A DNA stretch of 64,000 nucleotides from Capsicum annuum (Eukaryota; Streptophyta; Magnoliopsida; Solanales; Solanaceae): assembly GCF_002878395.1 (NCBI RefSeq), contig NW_025862266.1:69385-133384 (forward strand). Direction: 5' to 3'. Each line of letters starts with the position of its first letter. Positions within the stretch are counted from its first letter, which is position 1. Below the pieces are notes generated by a model, which was given only the letters and a program-made list of their open reading frames with translations, had not been told where the DNA came from and ran no database searches. Below are positions 46,810 to 59,499 of this stretch, in pieces. The translations under genes and the position numbers were made by a program.

Positions 46810-47915
46810 GCCCTTAAGGGCACATCTTAACTGCTGACACCAACCAAGTCCAAGCAATGCTCAAACTTAGCACTTGGTAGTGTATTGTCATCATATCAAC
46901 AGGGTTATAGTAGGTACTAAGCTTGCTTAGTACAATATCACCACGACCAATAATTTCACGCATAAAATAATACCAAACATCGATGTACTTTGTCATCTCG
47001 TGAAACATCTGATCTTTTGTAAGGAAGATAGCACTCTAACTGTTGCAAAAGATTGTAGTAATCTGTAAGTCTTTGCTAAGTTCACTAAAAAGACCCTTCA
47101 ACCAAATAGCTTCCTTGCAAGCCTCTGTAATAGCCATGTACTTTGCCTCAGTAGTTTATAAAGCAACTGTAGTATGTAAAGTAGCTTTCCAAATGATAAT
47201 ACAACCACCAACAGTGAAAACATATCCAGTAAGGGACCTCCTTTTATCAAGGTCTTTTGCAGAATCAATTTACCTGATCACTCTATCTCTATTTCTCCCA
47301 AACTGCAAACAAACATCAGCAGATCTATGCAAGTGTCTGAAAATCCACGAAACTACTTTCCAAGATTTTCCATGTATATGCTAACTGCACTGATTGCATA
47401 TGAAAAATTTGGTCAGGAACACACCATCGCGTACATAAGAGACGTAACTGTACTAGAGTATGGATCTCGATACATATAGTCACGCTTATTATCTGTCATT
47501 TAAGATAACATGGTTGAGAGTTTGAAATGAGTTGCCAATGGAGTACTAACAGTTTTGGCATTTTGCATATTGAACCTGTGAAACACTTTCTTAATATACC
47601 TTTTTTGAGTCAAGTGTAACTTACGCTTCTCTCTATCCCTCAGTCTTTCCATGCCAAGGATCTTCTTTGCTGCTCCTAGATCCTTCATATCAAACTTCTT
47701 ACTGAGTTGGGCTTTGACTTTTATTATCTCTATCATATCCTTTGTTTCAATCAACATATCATCAGCATACAAGAGAAGATACACAAACGAACCATCACTT
47801 ACCTCCTTGAAATATAAACAGCTATCATAACTACTCTTCCTAAATATATGAGAAGTCATAAAAGAGTCAAACCTCTTATACCACTGTCTGGGCGACTGTT
47901 TTAAGCCATAAAAGG
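46810..47915 (-). pseudogene. Copia RT C-terminal part and RNase H (Tnt1/Retrofit type), interrupted
   Basis: Reading the - strand from 47915: YGLKQSPRQWYKRFDSFM, then SSYDSCLYFK, LLLYADDMLI (RT catalytic YADD intact), KKFDMKDLGAAKKILGM, and TQKRYIKKVFHRFNM. RNase H follows from about 47250: GYVFTVGGCI, TEAKYMAITEACKEAIWLKG, LSKDLQITTIF and HEMTKYIDV-like sequence to 46814. These are landmarks of Tnt1-type copia elements. A stop replaces Gln in the DSQSA block, and frameshifts occur. The RT is cut at 47915 by the gypsy array and resumes at 63836. Confidence 0.8.
47911..47915 (+). repeat. Target-site duplication AAAGG (left)
   Basis: Matches 63831-63835 on the far side of the 15.9 kb gypsy array. 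Confidence 0.9.
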
Positions 47916-50492
47916 TGTAACACCCTGAGTTAATACCCCAGATGGTACATGGTGCTAATGATCCTGAAGGACCACCAGCAACCCCATAATGGTACCTGCT
48001 GTGAGCACTGTATAATATTCTATTCACACTATGATAACAATATAACTAAAATAAATGCGAAAGGTAGGCTAAATTCGTCAGTAGGTTCATTACTGAAAAC
48101 ACATATTGAAAACTGGAAAACTGAATACTGAAACAACTGTTTGAAAATACTTTAGTTTGAAAGCCTCTAACTGTCTAGGTTATAGAGTTGATGGAACAAG
48201 CCCCCAACTAACTCCGGCTACCGAAAACTGTATTGAAATACTAAAATAATACTCTGTCCTCAAACTATGAGGACTCACCACTAAGTTTTCTACTGATGGA
48301 CTGGGCTTCTAAGTATGGTTAGGAGCCCATGAATCTAGACCTAGATATAAGACTTCATAGCTCAAAATAAAGGTATGCGTTAGTACTTTGAATGTACTGG
48401 TATGCTAAGTAAGGTAGGCTAATATGCATGGGTTCATATGCATGAATAATAACTGACCGAGTAACATGAACATAACTGAATGGGGGAAAACATGCATGAT
48501 TACATAAACTGTAACTGAGATAATATTAACACTAAGTACTAAGCTCTTAATTACTAATTTACTGATATCTGAGTGTATTGAAACTGTATAACTGATAATT
48601 GAGTGACTGTATCTTATAGTCATGGTTCTATAGAACTGATGTGAGTTCTATACTAAAATCAGATACTATATCTAATAGTCATAAATCTATAGAACTGATC
48701 TAAGTTCTTATACTGAGCTGGGTGACTGTATCTGACAATCTTGATTCTGTAGAACTGAACTGAGCTCTATATTGAGACTGAAACTGAAACCAAAATTGTG
48801 GGAGGTAATCATCTAACTAATATGCCTCAAATCTGAAATGACAGGGTCCAAACTATAACCCCAGTTAGAAGGGTGCTAATACCATGCCACATGTACTAAC
48901 ATTGAAAATACTAGGATGCCAAGCCTAACTGATGGGTGCCACCTAGGTGGAGCCAATCCTAATCTAATGGGTGACCCCTGGGAGGTAGTTAAGACTAATT
49001 TGATGGGTTACTCCTTATCCTACGGTGGCTACACAGTGCTGGAGTTCATGGATTTGCTCCTAACAACTCTTCCTATCTAACGGGAAAGCCACCATCCCTA
49101 CTGTCGCTCGGTACTGAATCCTACTCCTGACTAAATAGATACTGAACTGATTCTTAGACTGCACTATACTTGATTGACTTGTTACTGATTGGACCATCTG
49201 ACTGAGCTAAGTTTACTGGATTTCGTTGACTGACGGAATATTACTGAGGTTACTGAGGTATAAAATTAATACAGAACTGAGATTGTGACTGATTACTAAG
49301 TACTACTTTTCTTGACACTATTGAGACTGTTCTATAACTATTGTAGGTTTAAATCAACAGCTATGTTTTTGGGTATTAAATACCCCCAGGACTCGATAGC
49401 TTGAAAAGTAAACATGGTCTTATATTAGAGGCATAATAATACTTTTTTTTAACAATGCATTTAATAAGACATTTTGTTAAACACTTAGGTACATGCACTC
49501 ATGCATGAATAGAATAACATAATACATGTCTTGCTCTGATTAGTCAATTGATACAAACAATTTATCAAACACATTGGGGGACATGATCTATACCTATGAT
49601 ACACAACAACATGTAGACATCACAACATAAATTTCCAAAATCCACACATTCAAGGTCTTAAACATGAATTCACATGATACTGCACATCAATTCCACATGA
49701 AACTTGTAATAGACCATGAATTAGAAACTCGGTTTTTATTAAAATCATAAATATACTTAAATCCAATCATGGAACTTATGAAATCAAATTACTAGAAGTT
49801 TAAAAGAGTTTTTTGGGCTCCAAGGATGGAAGGAATCCTTGAATGAACATTTCACATACCTGGATAATTAAATTCTGGAAGATTTATGGTGAAATGCTTG
49901 GGATTTGAATCTTGAATTGAAAGCGTTAGGTCTTATTCTTGAGTAATTTGAGAGAGAATGAGTATGATTTGCTTATGGAGGGATAAATTTCATGTTTTTG
50001 GGGAGGAATAGTCATTGGAAAAAGACCCAAATACCCCTAAGGACACGAAATCTTAATGGCTGAAAACTGAGTTAGTGACGCGCAGATCGACACGCCGTAT
50101 TGATGGGGTTGAAGTAATGGCCGATGCATCATGCTATGTCTGCGTCAGCTTACTGGAATTTGACATTAGGAGGCAAGGAAAAATATTGATCGATGTGATA
50201 GGTGATGCGGCACATCAAAATTGTGTTGATACACTGTTTTGGACTCCCAAACATGCTTTAAATGTTGTACAAAAAATTTAAAACTCATCCGAGAATACCT
50301 ACTGAGATTCCTAATCATGAAGGAATTTAAAGATCAACATTTAATGGTAGTAAGGGTCATAAAAAAAGATCTCCAACTTTGAAGGCTAAAATAACTCTAA
50401 GTGTAAATACTTAGCTGAAATTTACTAATTATGGGACTCCCTTATCAAGCTCTACGGGCTGAGTTAAGCTTACGATTTTATGAGATCTTATA
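47916..50492 (-). repeat. 3' LTR of array D
   Basis: 2,577 bp, starting TGTAACACCCTGAG on + and ending GATCTTATA (CA mutated to TA). It is related along its length to 61328-63830 and to 54534-56232. It contains about three degenerate 60-65 bp repeats built on GACTGTATCTRATAGTC...GTAGAACTGA at 48605-48785, and a GATGGGTGAC repeat at 48918-49020. The frame at 48405-48623 is kept in the other LTR only because the DNA is conserved; it is not a gene. Confidence 0.85.
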
Positions 50493-50508
50493 ATATCTCC
50501 CCCCTCGG
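50493..50508 (-). promoter_or_regulatory. Polypurine tract of D2
   Basis: On the - strand it reads CGAGGGGGGAGATAT-like sequence directly before the 3' LTR. Confidence 0.75.
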
Positions 50509-50879
50509 AAGATTCATTCTTGAATGAGTCTGACTAAGATGGCAGAGCTGATAGACTGAAAGAACATACTGGACATGCAAGACTAAAGCATGATTTCATC
50601 GCTGAGACTACTGATATATTGAATTATCATACTAAACATGCATAACTAATGCATGATTTCGTATCTAAAATTACTGATAAACAGAGTTTGTAGACTGAAC
50701 ATGCAACATGCATATCTGACGCATGACTGAATTTTGAATGCGCAAGATAGGACTAAGCTATTTCATAAAGATATACAGATATGAGAATGTTATGCAACCG
50801 GACTGATATTAAACTCATGAAAGAGATATGAACATGGAAATGATTAAATTTTATGGAAAAATTATTACCTTAAGATGAA

Positions 50880-52480
50880 CCTTAGTTTAAAGAGAAAAGA
50901 TGAGGGTACTTTGTCTACATGTATGCTTCTGCTTCCAAAGTATCTCCCTCAACGGACTGGTTCCACCAAAGAACTCTGACTAGAGGGACTTCTTTGTTCC
51001 TCAATCTATGAATTTGATAATCAAGGATTTCGATTGGAAACTCTTCATAAGAGATACTATTCTGAACATCTATGCCCTCTGTAGGGACTACAACTGCTGG
51101 GTCACCTATGCATTACTTTAACAAGGAGATATGGAACACTGGATATACTGAAGCTAAGTATGAAGCTAACTCAAGATCGTAAGCTACCTTTTCAAAAAGA
51201 CTGAGAATTCGGTGAGGACCGACATATCAGGGACTGAGCTTCCCTTTCTTGCCAAAAATATTCACTCCCTTCATAGGAGAGATTTCCAAATGCACATAGT
51301 CACCAATCTTGAACTCGAGATCCTTTCTGCATACATCAGCATACAATTTCTATCAGCTTTGAGTTGTCCTAAGCCTTTCTCTAATCAACTAAACCTTTTC
51401 CAAGGTATCGAATACCAAGTCAGGCCCTACCACTACGGCCTCACCTACCTCAAACCAACCAATGGGAGACCTACATCTCCTCCCATAAAACGCCTCAAAC
51501 AAAGCTATTTGAATGCTGGATTGATAACTGTTATTATATGCAAATTCAATCAAAGGCAAGTGTTCATCCCAACTATCTTTAAAGTCAATGGATCACGCCC
51601 TAGTCATATATTCTACAGTTTGGATGGTCTTTTTAGCATGGCCATCTGTCTGAGGATGAAAGGCTATATGAGGTGGACTTAGGTACCAAAAAATTTTTGG
51701 AAGTCTTTCCAGAAATAAGATGTAAACTGGGTACCTTTATCTGAAATGATGGATAACAGAACTCCATTCAACCAGACCAACTCTCTGATATGGATCTTGG
51801 CATAGCTCTCAGCTGAATAAGAGGTATGGACTGGTAGAAAATATGCTGATTTGGTCATCCTGCCTATAGTAACCTAAATTAAATCACGCTAACAATGAGT
51901 ACGAGGCAAACCCATCACAAAATCCATATTTATTTCTTCCCATTTATAAGTAGGAATACTGAACTCCTGCATAGACCCACTAGGTTTTTGTTGCTCAATC
52001 TTAACCAACTGACACGTAGAGTACTTAGCTAGAAACTCTACAATATCTCTCTTCATCCTACTCTACCAATAGATCTCCCACAAATCACAGTATATCTTAG
52101 TGGCTCGTAGATGTATAGAGTAACGCACACTATGCACTTCTGCAAGAATACACTATCTCAGGACATCTATACCTAGCACACATAGCCAACCTTGACAACA
52201 CAAGACATTATCTCCTCCTTGGGAGAAAACCTCTATATTCTGATCTCTGACTGGTTCATTTAACTTAACTAGGCTGGGATCCCGATCCTGCTTTTTATTC
52301 ACCTCAAAAACCAAAGATGATTCTAAACTACTCTGCACCTATACACTACCCTCTGCTGAATCGACTATATGGATACATAGTCGGGAAATCTGATGAACTT
52401 TCTAGGCTAACTTTTTCATACCATCATCCATGTGAGCAACACTACCCATAGACATCCTACTAAGCGCATTAGCCACTACA
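50880..52480 (-). pseudogene. Integrase of D2
   Basis: - strand remnants match D1 in order: N-terminal region at 52153-52338 (QDRDPSLVKLNEPV-like spacer, then VFSQGGDNVL and GWLCVLG), HHCC region near 52000-52140, core with ISDKGTQFT (second catalytic Asp) at about 51735-51765, the later core near 51440-51600, and the C-terminal domain near 50930-51250. The large + strand frame at 51212-51682 is the antisense shadow of this region. Frames are broken throughout. Confidence 0.65.
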
Positions 52481-52489
52481 TTGGCCTTA

Positions 52490-53870
52490 CCTGGATGATA
52501 CAGGACACTTATATTATAGTCCTTCAACAACTTTAACCATCTTCTCTGATGGAGGTTTAGGTCTTTCTAAGAGCACACATACTGCAGGCTTTTATGGCCA
52601 GTGTACACATCAACGTGCACTCCATACAAATAATGCCTCTAAATCTTTAAGGCAAAAACTATAACTGCTAACTCAAGATCATAATTGGGATGGTTCTTTT
52701 CATGAGGCTTACACTGTATAGAGGTATAGGCTATGACCTTAACTCTCTGCATCAAAACACACCCCAAACCAACTCTAGAAGCATCACAATATACCATAAA
52801 TCCATTTGATATATCTGGCAAGGCAAGACTGGAGCTGTAGTGAGTCGAGTCTTCAACTTCTGAAAACTCCTCTCGCAAAAATATGACCACTGGAATTTGA
52901 GTTTATTCTTAGTCAATCTGGACATACGGGATGTAATAGACAAAAATCCCTCAATAAACTGTCGGTAATTGCTAGCCAAACCCTAGAAACTCCTAATATC
53001 TGATGGAGAGATGGGTTTGGTATAGTTTTTCACTACTTCAATATTTTGAGGATCAACTCTAATTCCATCATCGAAAAAAATATGACCAAGGAAAGCTACT
53101 GACCTTTGCTAAAATTCTCACTTATTAAATTTGGCAAATAGCTAGCGGTTTTTAAGAGTCTATAATAATATTCTGAGGTGGTCTGCATGATTATGCTGTT
53201 TGCGGGAGTAGAAAAGAATGTCATCTATGATGACTATGATGAACATGTCCAAGTAATGCTCGAAAACATGATTCATTAAGTCCATGAAAGCTGTTGGGTC
53301 ATTAGTAAGACCAAATGACATAACTAAGAATTAAAAATGACTATATCGAGTTCAGAAAGCTTTTTTTAGTATGTCACATTCTTGACTCTAAGCTGATGAT
53401 AGCCTGATTTGAGGTCTATCTCAAAAAAGTAACTGGCCCCCTGAAGTTGGTCAAATAGGACATCAATTTTGGGAAGTAGATACTTGTTCTTGACCGTGAC
53501 TTTGTTTAGATGATGGTAGTCTATACATATTTTGAGAGAACCGTCTTTCTTACATACGAATTGAACTAGTACACCCCATGAGAACATACTGGGTCTGGTA
53601 AATCCCTTATCTAAGAGATCCTTCAACTGCTCTTTTAATTTTTTGAGTTCTGCTGGAGGCATTCTATATGGCGGAATAGATGTGGGTTTAGTACCTAGAA
53701 AAAGGTCTATTCCAAAGTCAATTTCCCTTTCGGGAGGAACTCTGGGAAGATCTTTGGGGAACACATCTGGGTATTCACATACTACTGACACTGATTTATG
53801 ATTAGGGGTTTCTAAAATAGAGTCTTAGACTCATATGAGATGATAGAGACATCCCTTAGATATCATTTTT
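52490..53870 (-). pseudogene. Reverse transcriptase and RNase H of D2
   Basis: 53366-53791 is open (141 codons) with [32 protein letters not shown], and [14 protein letters not shown], which holds the first catalytic Asp. The palm continues after a frameshift, with the intact catalytic block [11 protein letters not shown] at about 53205-53240. 52752-52979 and 52639-52890 cover the thumb/connection and RNase H ([27 protein letters not shown]). This is the better preserved of the two D reverse transcriptases, but stops and frameshifts prevent a full product. Confidence 0.8.
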
Positions 53871-53879
53871 TCTCACCCT

Positions 53880-54533
53880 AAGATAAGAGACAAGCTGACC
53901 CCTATGTGCTGAAGTACTACGTCTCCACTCTAGGACAGGTTCATTTATAAACTGGAATTGGATAATTCTATTTCTACAGTCAACTGAGGCATAGCAGGAA
54001 TGAAGCCAATCTATGTTGAGAATACATCAAAATCTGTCATCTCTAATTCTACTAAGTTTGCTGAAGTAACTTTCTGAGATACCATAACCGGATAGTTCCT
54101 GTATACCCGATAGGCTATGATATATTTAACAACTAGGGTAGAGACTGAAAAAGGCTCAACTAGGATTTTGGGACTAACTCTGATGTCAACAGCTATATAA
54201 GGAGTTCCATAGGACAAAAAAGCTCCTGTATCTAGCAAAGCATAAACATGTAAATGGTAAACTTGTAATGTAGCACTGACCATATCAGGAGATCTTTCCT
54301 AATCTCATTGAGAATAAAGTGCGTAGAGTCTATTTGGGCATTGCCCGCTGGTGGTACTAGAAGAGGCACCCTACCGAGTTGGGTGACCGGATGGAACTGA
54401 CTACTAATGGGACTGGCCCTATCAGCATGACTCCCTACCTTTCTGATAAATTAACCAACACTCTCGAATCTAATGGCCTAGCTTGTCACAATCGAAGCAC
54501 ACACCATTGTCAGCTCTACACTCGCCCGAATTT
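53880..54533 (-). pseudogene. Protease and truncated zinc knuckle of D2
   Basis: 54011-54283 is open on the - strand and contains the aspartic protease active site LLDTGAFLSYGTPY, with canonical DTG, and the later TDFDVF block. Upstream at 54480-54530 a zinc-knuckle remnant (NGVCFDCDK) is followed immediately by LTR sequence from 54534. The capsid, the Gag start, the leader and the primer site are therefore deleted. Confidence 0.75.
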
Positions 54534-56232
54534 GAAATTAAAACTGTAGGAGGGAATCATTTAACCAACATGCCCAAAATATGAACTGACAGGGTTTAAC
54601 GTATGACCTCAGTTGGAAGGGTTCTAATACTGTTCCACGGGTACTAATACAAAAAAGACCAGGATGCCAAGCCTAACGGAGGGGTGACACCTGGGTGGAG
54701 CCAAGCCTAATCTGATGGGTGAACCCTTAGAGATAGTCAAGCCTAGTTTGATGGGTGGCTCCTCATCTTGCGCTGGCTACACAATTTTGGAGTTCAGGGA
54801 TTTGGTACTAACGACTCTGCCTATCTGATGGGAAAGCCGCCATACCTGCTCTCGCTCGGTGCTGAATCCTACTCTTAACTGAATAAACACTTAATTGATT
54901 CTTAGACTGCACTAGACTTGATTGAATTGTTACTGATTGTACCATCTGACTGAGCTGAGTTTATTGTATTCCATTGACTGACAGAATACTACTGAGGTTA
55001 CTAAGGTTTGAATTGAACATTGAACTGAGATTGTGACTGATTACTAAGTACTACTGTTCATGACACTATTGAGACTGTTCTGTAACTACTGTAGGTCTAA
55101 ATCAACAACTAGTTTTTTCGGTATTAAATACCCCCATGACTCGATAGCATGAAAAGTAAACAATGTCTTACATTTGAGGCATAATAATACTTTCTTGCTA
55201 CCAACACATTTAATTAGACATTTTTTCAAACACTTGATGTATATGCACTCATGCATGAATAGGATCACATAATACATGTCTTTCTCTCATTTGTCAATTC
55301 ATTTAAGCAATTTATCAAACACATTGGAGGACATGATCTATACCATGATACATAACAACATGTAGACATCATAACATAAATTTCAAAAACCCACACATTC
55401 CAGGGCTTAAAAATGAATTCACATGATAATCAATTCCATATAAAGCTTGTAATAGACCATATTAGAAACTCAATAATTATTAAAAGCATGAATATTCTTA
55501 AATCCAATCATTGAAGTCATGAAATCAAATTACCTAAAGTTTAAAAGAGTTTCTTTGGCTCCAAGGGTGGAAGGAATACTTGCATGAACACTCCACATAC
55601 CTAGATACTTGAATTCTAAAAGATTTATAGTGAAATGCTTGGGATTTGAATCTTTGATAGAAAACCCTAGGTCATGTTCTTGAATAATTTGCGAGAGAAT
55701 GAGTATGATTTGTTTATGGAGAGCTGAATTTTGTGTTTTTGGCGCTAAATATTTGTGATATAAAGACCCAAATACCACTAAGGATGCAGAATCTTAATGA
55801 CACAAAATTAACTTAGTGATACGTAGACCGATGTGCCGCATCAATGGGGTCAACCCGATGGCCGATGCATCACGCTATGTCTGCGTTGGCTCACTAGAAT
55901 TTGACAATGGGTGCCAAGGAAAAATATTGATCTACGCGATGGGTGATGAGGCGCATCGAGATCGCTTTGATACACTGTTTTGAACTCCCAAACATGCTTC
56001 AAATGTTGTTCGAAAAATTTAAAACTTGTCCGGGGGAATCCACTGACATTCCCTATCATGAAGAACTGAAAGATCGACATTTAATGGTTGTAAGGGTTGT
56101 GAAATAAGATTTCCAATTGTGAAGGCTAAAATAACTCTAAGTTTAAATACTTCGTTAAAATTTTCTAAGTATGGGACCCCCTTATCAAGCTCTAAGGGCA
56201 GAGTTAAGCTTAGGATTTTGTGGGGTCTTACA
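54534..56232 (-). repeat. Truncated middle LTR of array D
   Basis: 1,699 bp corresponding to about 48790-50492 of the 3' LTR. About 870 bp of the LTR 3' part is absent. It ends GGGGTCTTACA, next to the polypurine tract of D1, so it was the 3' LTR of D1. Its cut edge joins the zinc knuckle of D2. Confidence 0.85.
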
Positions 56233-56248
56233 ATATCTCCCCCTTGGG
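56233..56248 (-). promoter_or_regulatory. Polypurine tract of D1
   Basis: On the - strand it reads CCAAGGGGGAGATAT before the LTR start TGTAAGACCCC. Confidence 0.8.
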
Positions 56249-56599
56249 AACATTCATCCTCGAATTAGATTGACTAAGATGGGAGAACTGATATACTTAA
56301 AGTACATACTAGAAATGCTAGAATGAAGCATGATTTCATGGCTGAGACTATAGATATACTGAATTATCATACTAAACATGCGTAACTGAGGCATGATTTC
56401 GTAACTGAGATTACTGATAAACTTAGTTTGTATACCGAATATGCAGCATCCATATATGATGCATGATTGAATTTTGAATGCATAATATAAGACTGAGCTA
56501 TTTTAGGAAGATATACATAATATGATAATGTTATACAATTGGACTGATATTAAACTCACAAAAGTGATCTAAACTTGGAACTATTTAAATTTCAAGGAA

Positions 56600-58200
56600 A
56601 AACTATTAACTTGAGCTAAATCTAAGTTTGCGGTGAAGAGGTGAGGGTACTTATTTTGCATATCTTCTTCTGCTTTCCAAGTAGCTCTCTCAACGGACTG
56701 ATTCTGCCAAAACTTTTTTACTAGAGGGACTTCTTTGTTCCTCAAATTGTGAATCTGATAATCGAGGATTTCAATTGGATACTCTTTGTAAGAGAGACTA
56801 TTTTGAATATTTATACCCTATATAGGGACTATAACTTCTGGGTCATCTATGTATTTCTCTAGCAAGGAGACATGGAAAACTAGATGTACTAAATCTATGT
56901 CTGAAGGCAACTCAAGCTTGTAAGCTACTTTTTTGAAACGAATGAGAATTTGGTAAAGACCGACATATCAGGGACTGAGCTCCATTTTCTTGCCAAACCT
57001 CTTCACTCCCTTCATAGGAGAGATTTTCAAATACAAATAGTCACCAATCTCGAACTTGAGATCCTTTTTGCGCATATTAGCATATGATTTCTGTCGGCTT
57101 TGAGTTGTGTTAAGCCTTTCTCTTATCAACTGATCCATTTCCAAGGTATCAAATACCTAGTCAGGCCCTACCATTGTGACCTTACCTACCTCAAACCAAC
57201 CAATGAAAGACCTAAATCTTCTCCCATAAAGAACCTCAAACAGAACCATTTGAATGCTGGAATGGTAACTGCTATTATATAAAAATTCAATCAAAGGAAA
57301 GTGGTTATCCCAACTATTTTTAATGTCAATGGCACACACCCTGAGCATATCTTCTAGAGTCTGATGGTCCTTTCAGCTTGACCATTTTTCTGAGGATGAA
57401 AGGTTGTACTGAGGTGGACTTGGGTACCAAAACCCTTTTGGAAGGCTTTCCAAAAATAAGAGGTGTACTGGGTACCTCTATCTGAAATAATGGATAACAA
57501 AACTCTATACAACCTGACAAACTCTCTGATATAGAGCTTGGCATAGTCCTCAGCTAAATAACAGGTATGGACTGGTAGAAAATGGGTTGATTTTGTCATC
57601 CTGTCTACAATGACCCAAACTAAATCGTGCTGACGACGAGTATGAGGCAAACCCGTCACAAAATCCATATTTGTTTCTTCCCACTTCCAATTGGGAATAC
57701 TGAACACCTATATAGACTCACTAGGTTTCTGATGCTTAATCTTAACCTGCTAACATGTAGAGCACTTAGCTATAAATTCTGTAATATCTCTCTTTATCCC
57801 ACTCCACCAATAGATCTCCTACAAATCACGATGCATCTTAGAGGCCCTTGGATGAATTGAGTAACGCGTACCATGCACTTCTGCAAAAATACGCTGTCTC
57901 TGGTCATCTACACCTGACACACATTGCCGACCCTAACAACGCAAGACACCATTTCCCCCTTGGGAGAAAACTTCTATATTCTAATCTTTGACTGATTCTT
58001 TCAACTTAATAAGGCTTGGATCCCAATCTTGCTTTTCCTTTACCTCGGAAAATAGAGATGATTCACAACTACTCTGCACCTATACTCTACCCTGTGCTGA
58101 ATAGACTAAGCAGACACCTAGTCGGGCAAACTGATGAACTTCCTGGGCTAACTTTTTCTTACCATTTTTCACGTGAGCAACACTACCCATAGATATCCTA
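56600..58200 (-). pseudogene. Integrase of D1
   Basis: 57354-57707 is an open stretch of 117 codons that holds the whole catalytic triad of a DDE integrase: NMDFVTGLPH (first Asp), IISDRGTQYTS (second Asp) and NGQAERTI (Glu). 57157-57348 continues the core with FLYNSSYHSSIQM and LYGRRFRSFIGWFEV. The HHCC domain lies near 57760-57900, and the C-terminal domain at 56600-57100. A frameshift near 57350 and further stops separate the domains. Confidence 0.8.
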
Positions 58201-58269
58201 CTAAGAGCATTAGCCACTACATTGGTCTTACTTGGCTGATACAAGACACTCATATCATAGTCCTTCAGT

Positions 58270-59430
58270 AACCAATCACCTTCTTTGATGGAGGTTTAGG
58301 TCTTTTTGAGAGAACATATACTGTAGTCTTTTATGTTCAGTGAACAAATCCACGTGCACTCCGTACAAATAATGCCTCCAAATATTTAAGGCAAAAACTA
58401 TAATTGCTAACTCAAGATCATAAGTCTGATAGTTTATTTCTTGAGGCTTAAGCTGTCTAGAGGCATAGGCGATGACCTTACCTCTCTACATCAAAACACA
58501 CCCCAAACCAACTCTGAAAGCACCACAATATACCAAAAATCCATTTGAACCATCTGTTAAGGTCAAGACTGGAGCTGTAGTGAGTTCAGTCTTTAACTCT
58601 TGAAAACTCTTCTCATGAGAATCTGACCACTGGAATTTGACTTTCTTTCGAGTCAATCTAGGCATAGAGGATACAATAGACCAAAAACCCTCAAAAAACT
58701 ATTGGTAATTGCCAGGAAAATCTAAGAAACTCCTAATATTTAATGGACAGATGGGTCTAGGATAGTTTCTCACTGCTTCGATCTTCTGGGGATCAACTCT
58801 AATGCCATCATTTGAAATGATATGACAGAGGAAAGATACTGACCTTAGCCAAAATTTGCAATTACTGAATTTGGCAAATAGCTGGTGGTTTTTGACAGTC
58901 TGTAATACTATTCTAAGATGGTATTTATGATTATACTCACTACAGGAGTAAGCTGTTGGGGCATTGGTAAGACCAAATGACATAACTAAGAATTAGAACT
59001 GACCATGTCAATTTTTAAAAGCTATTTTTGGGATGTCACATTCTCTGATTCATCGGTAATGATATCTTGATCTAAGGTCTATCTTATAAAAGTAACTAGC
59101 CCCCTGAAGTTTGTCAAACAGGTCATCAATTCAAGGAAGTGGGTACTTGTTCTTGACCGTGACTTTGTTTAGCTGATGGTAGTCTATACACATTCTGAGG
59201 GAATCGTCCTTCTTATGCAAGAATAGAACTGGTGCACCCCATGGGGACACACTAGGTCTGATGAATCCCTATTCTAAGAGATCCTTCAACTTCTTCTTTA
59301 ATTCTTTGAGTTTTGATGGAGCCATTTTGTATGGAAGAATAGATATGGGTTGAGTAACTGGAAAAAGGTCTATTTCAAAGTCAATTTCCCTTTCGGGAGG
59401 AACTCTGAGGAACACATATGGGAATTCACA
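58270..59430 (-). pseudogene. Reverse transcriptase of D1 with its catalytic core deleted
   Basis: 58699-58983 is open and reads [21 protein letters not shown], then LRIVLQTVKNHQLFAKFSNC, HIISNDGIRVDP and a YPRPICPLNIRSFL block. Compared with D2, about 85 bp are missing between SFGLTNAP and the YSR-type motif. These encode FMDLMN through the FIDD catalytic motif and leave APTA fused to YS. The fingers region lies at 59100-59420 and RNase H at 58280-58660, both broken. This RT could not polymerise even if its stops were ignored. Confidence 0.8.
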
Positions 59431-59499
59431 TGCTATTGACACTAATTCATGATCAGGGGTTTCTGAACTAGAGTCTTGGACTCAAACAAGATGATAAAC

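Noticed and set aside
48405..48623. 72-codon hydrophobic frame repeated at 61801-62019
   Set aside because: Both copies lie at the same position in LTRs of array D. Conservation of the frame follows from DNA homology, and the predicted protein is antisense-like, low in complexity and matches nothing.
51212..51682. 156-codon + strand open frame
   Set aside because: It is antisense to the D2 integrase. The homologous D1 region (57100-57282) shows the same kind of shadow, and the - strand reading has clear integrase motifs.
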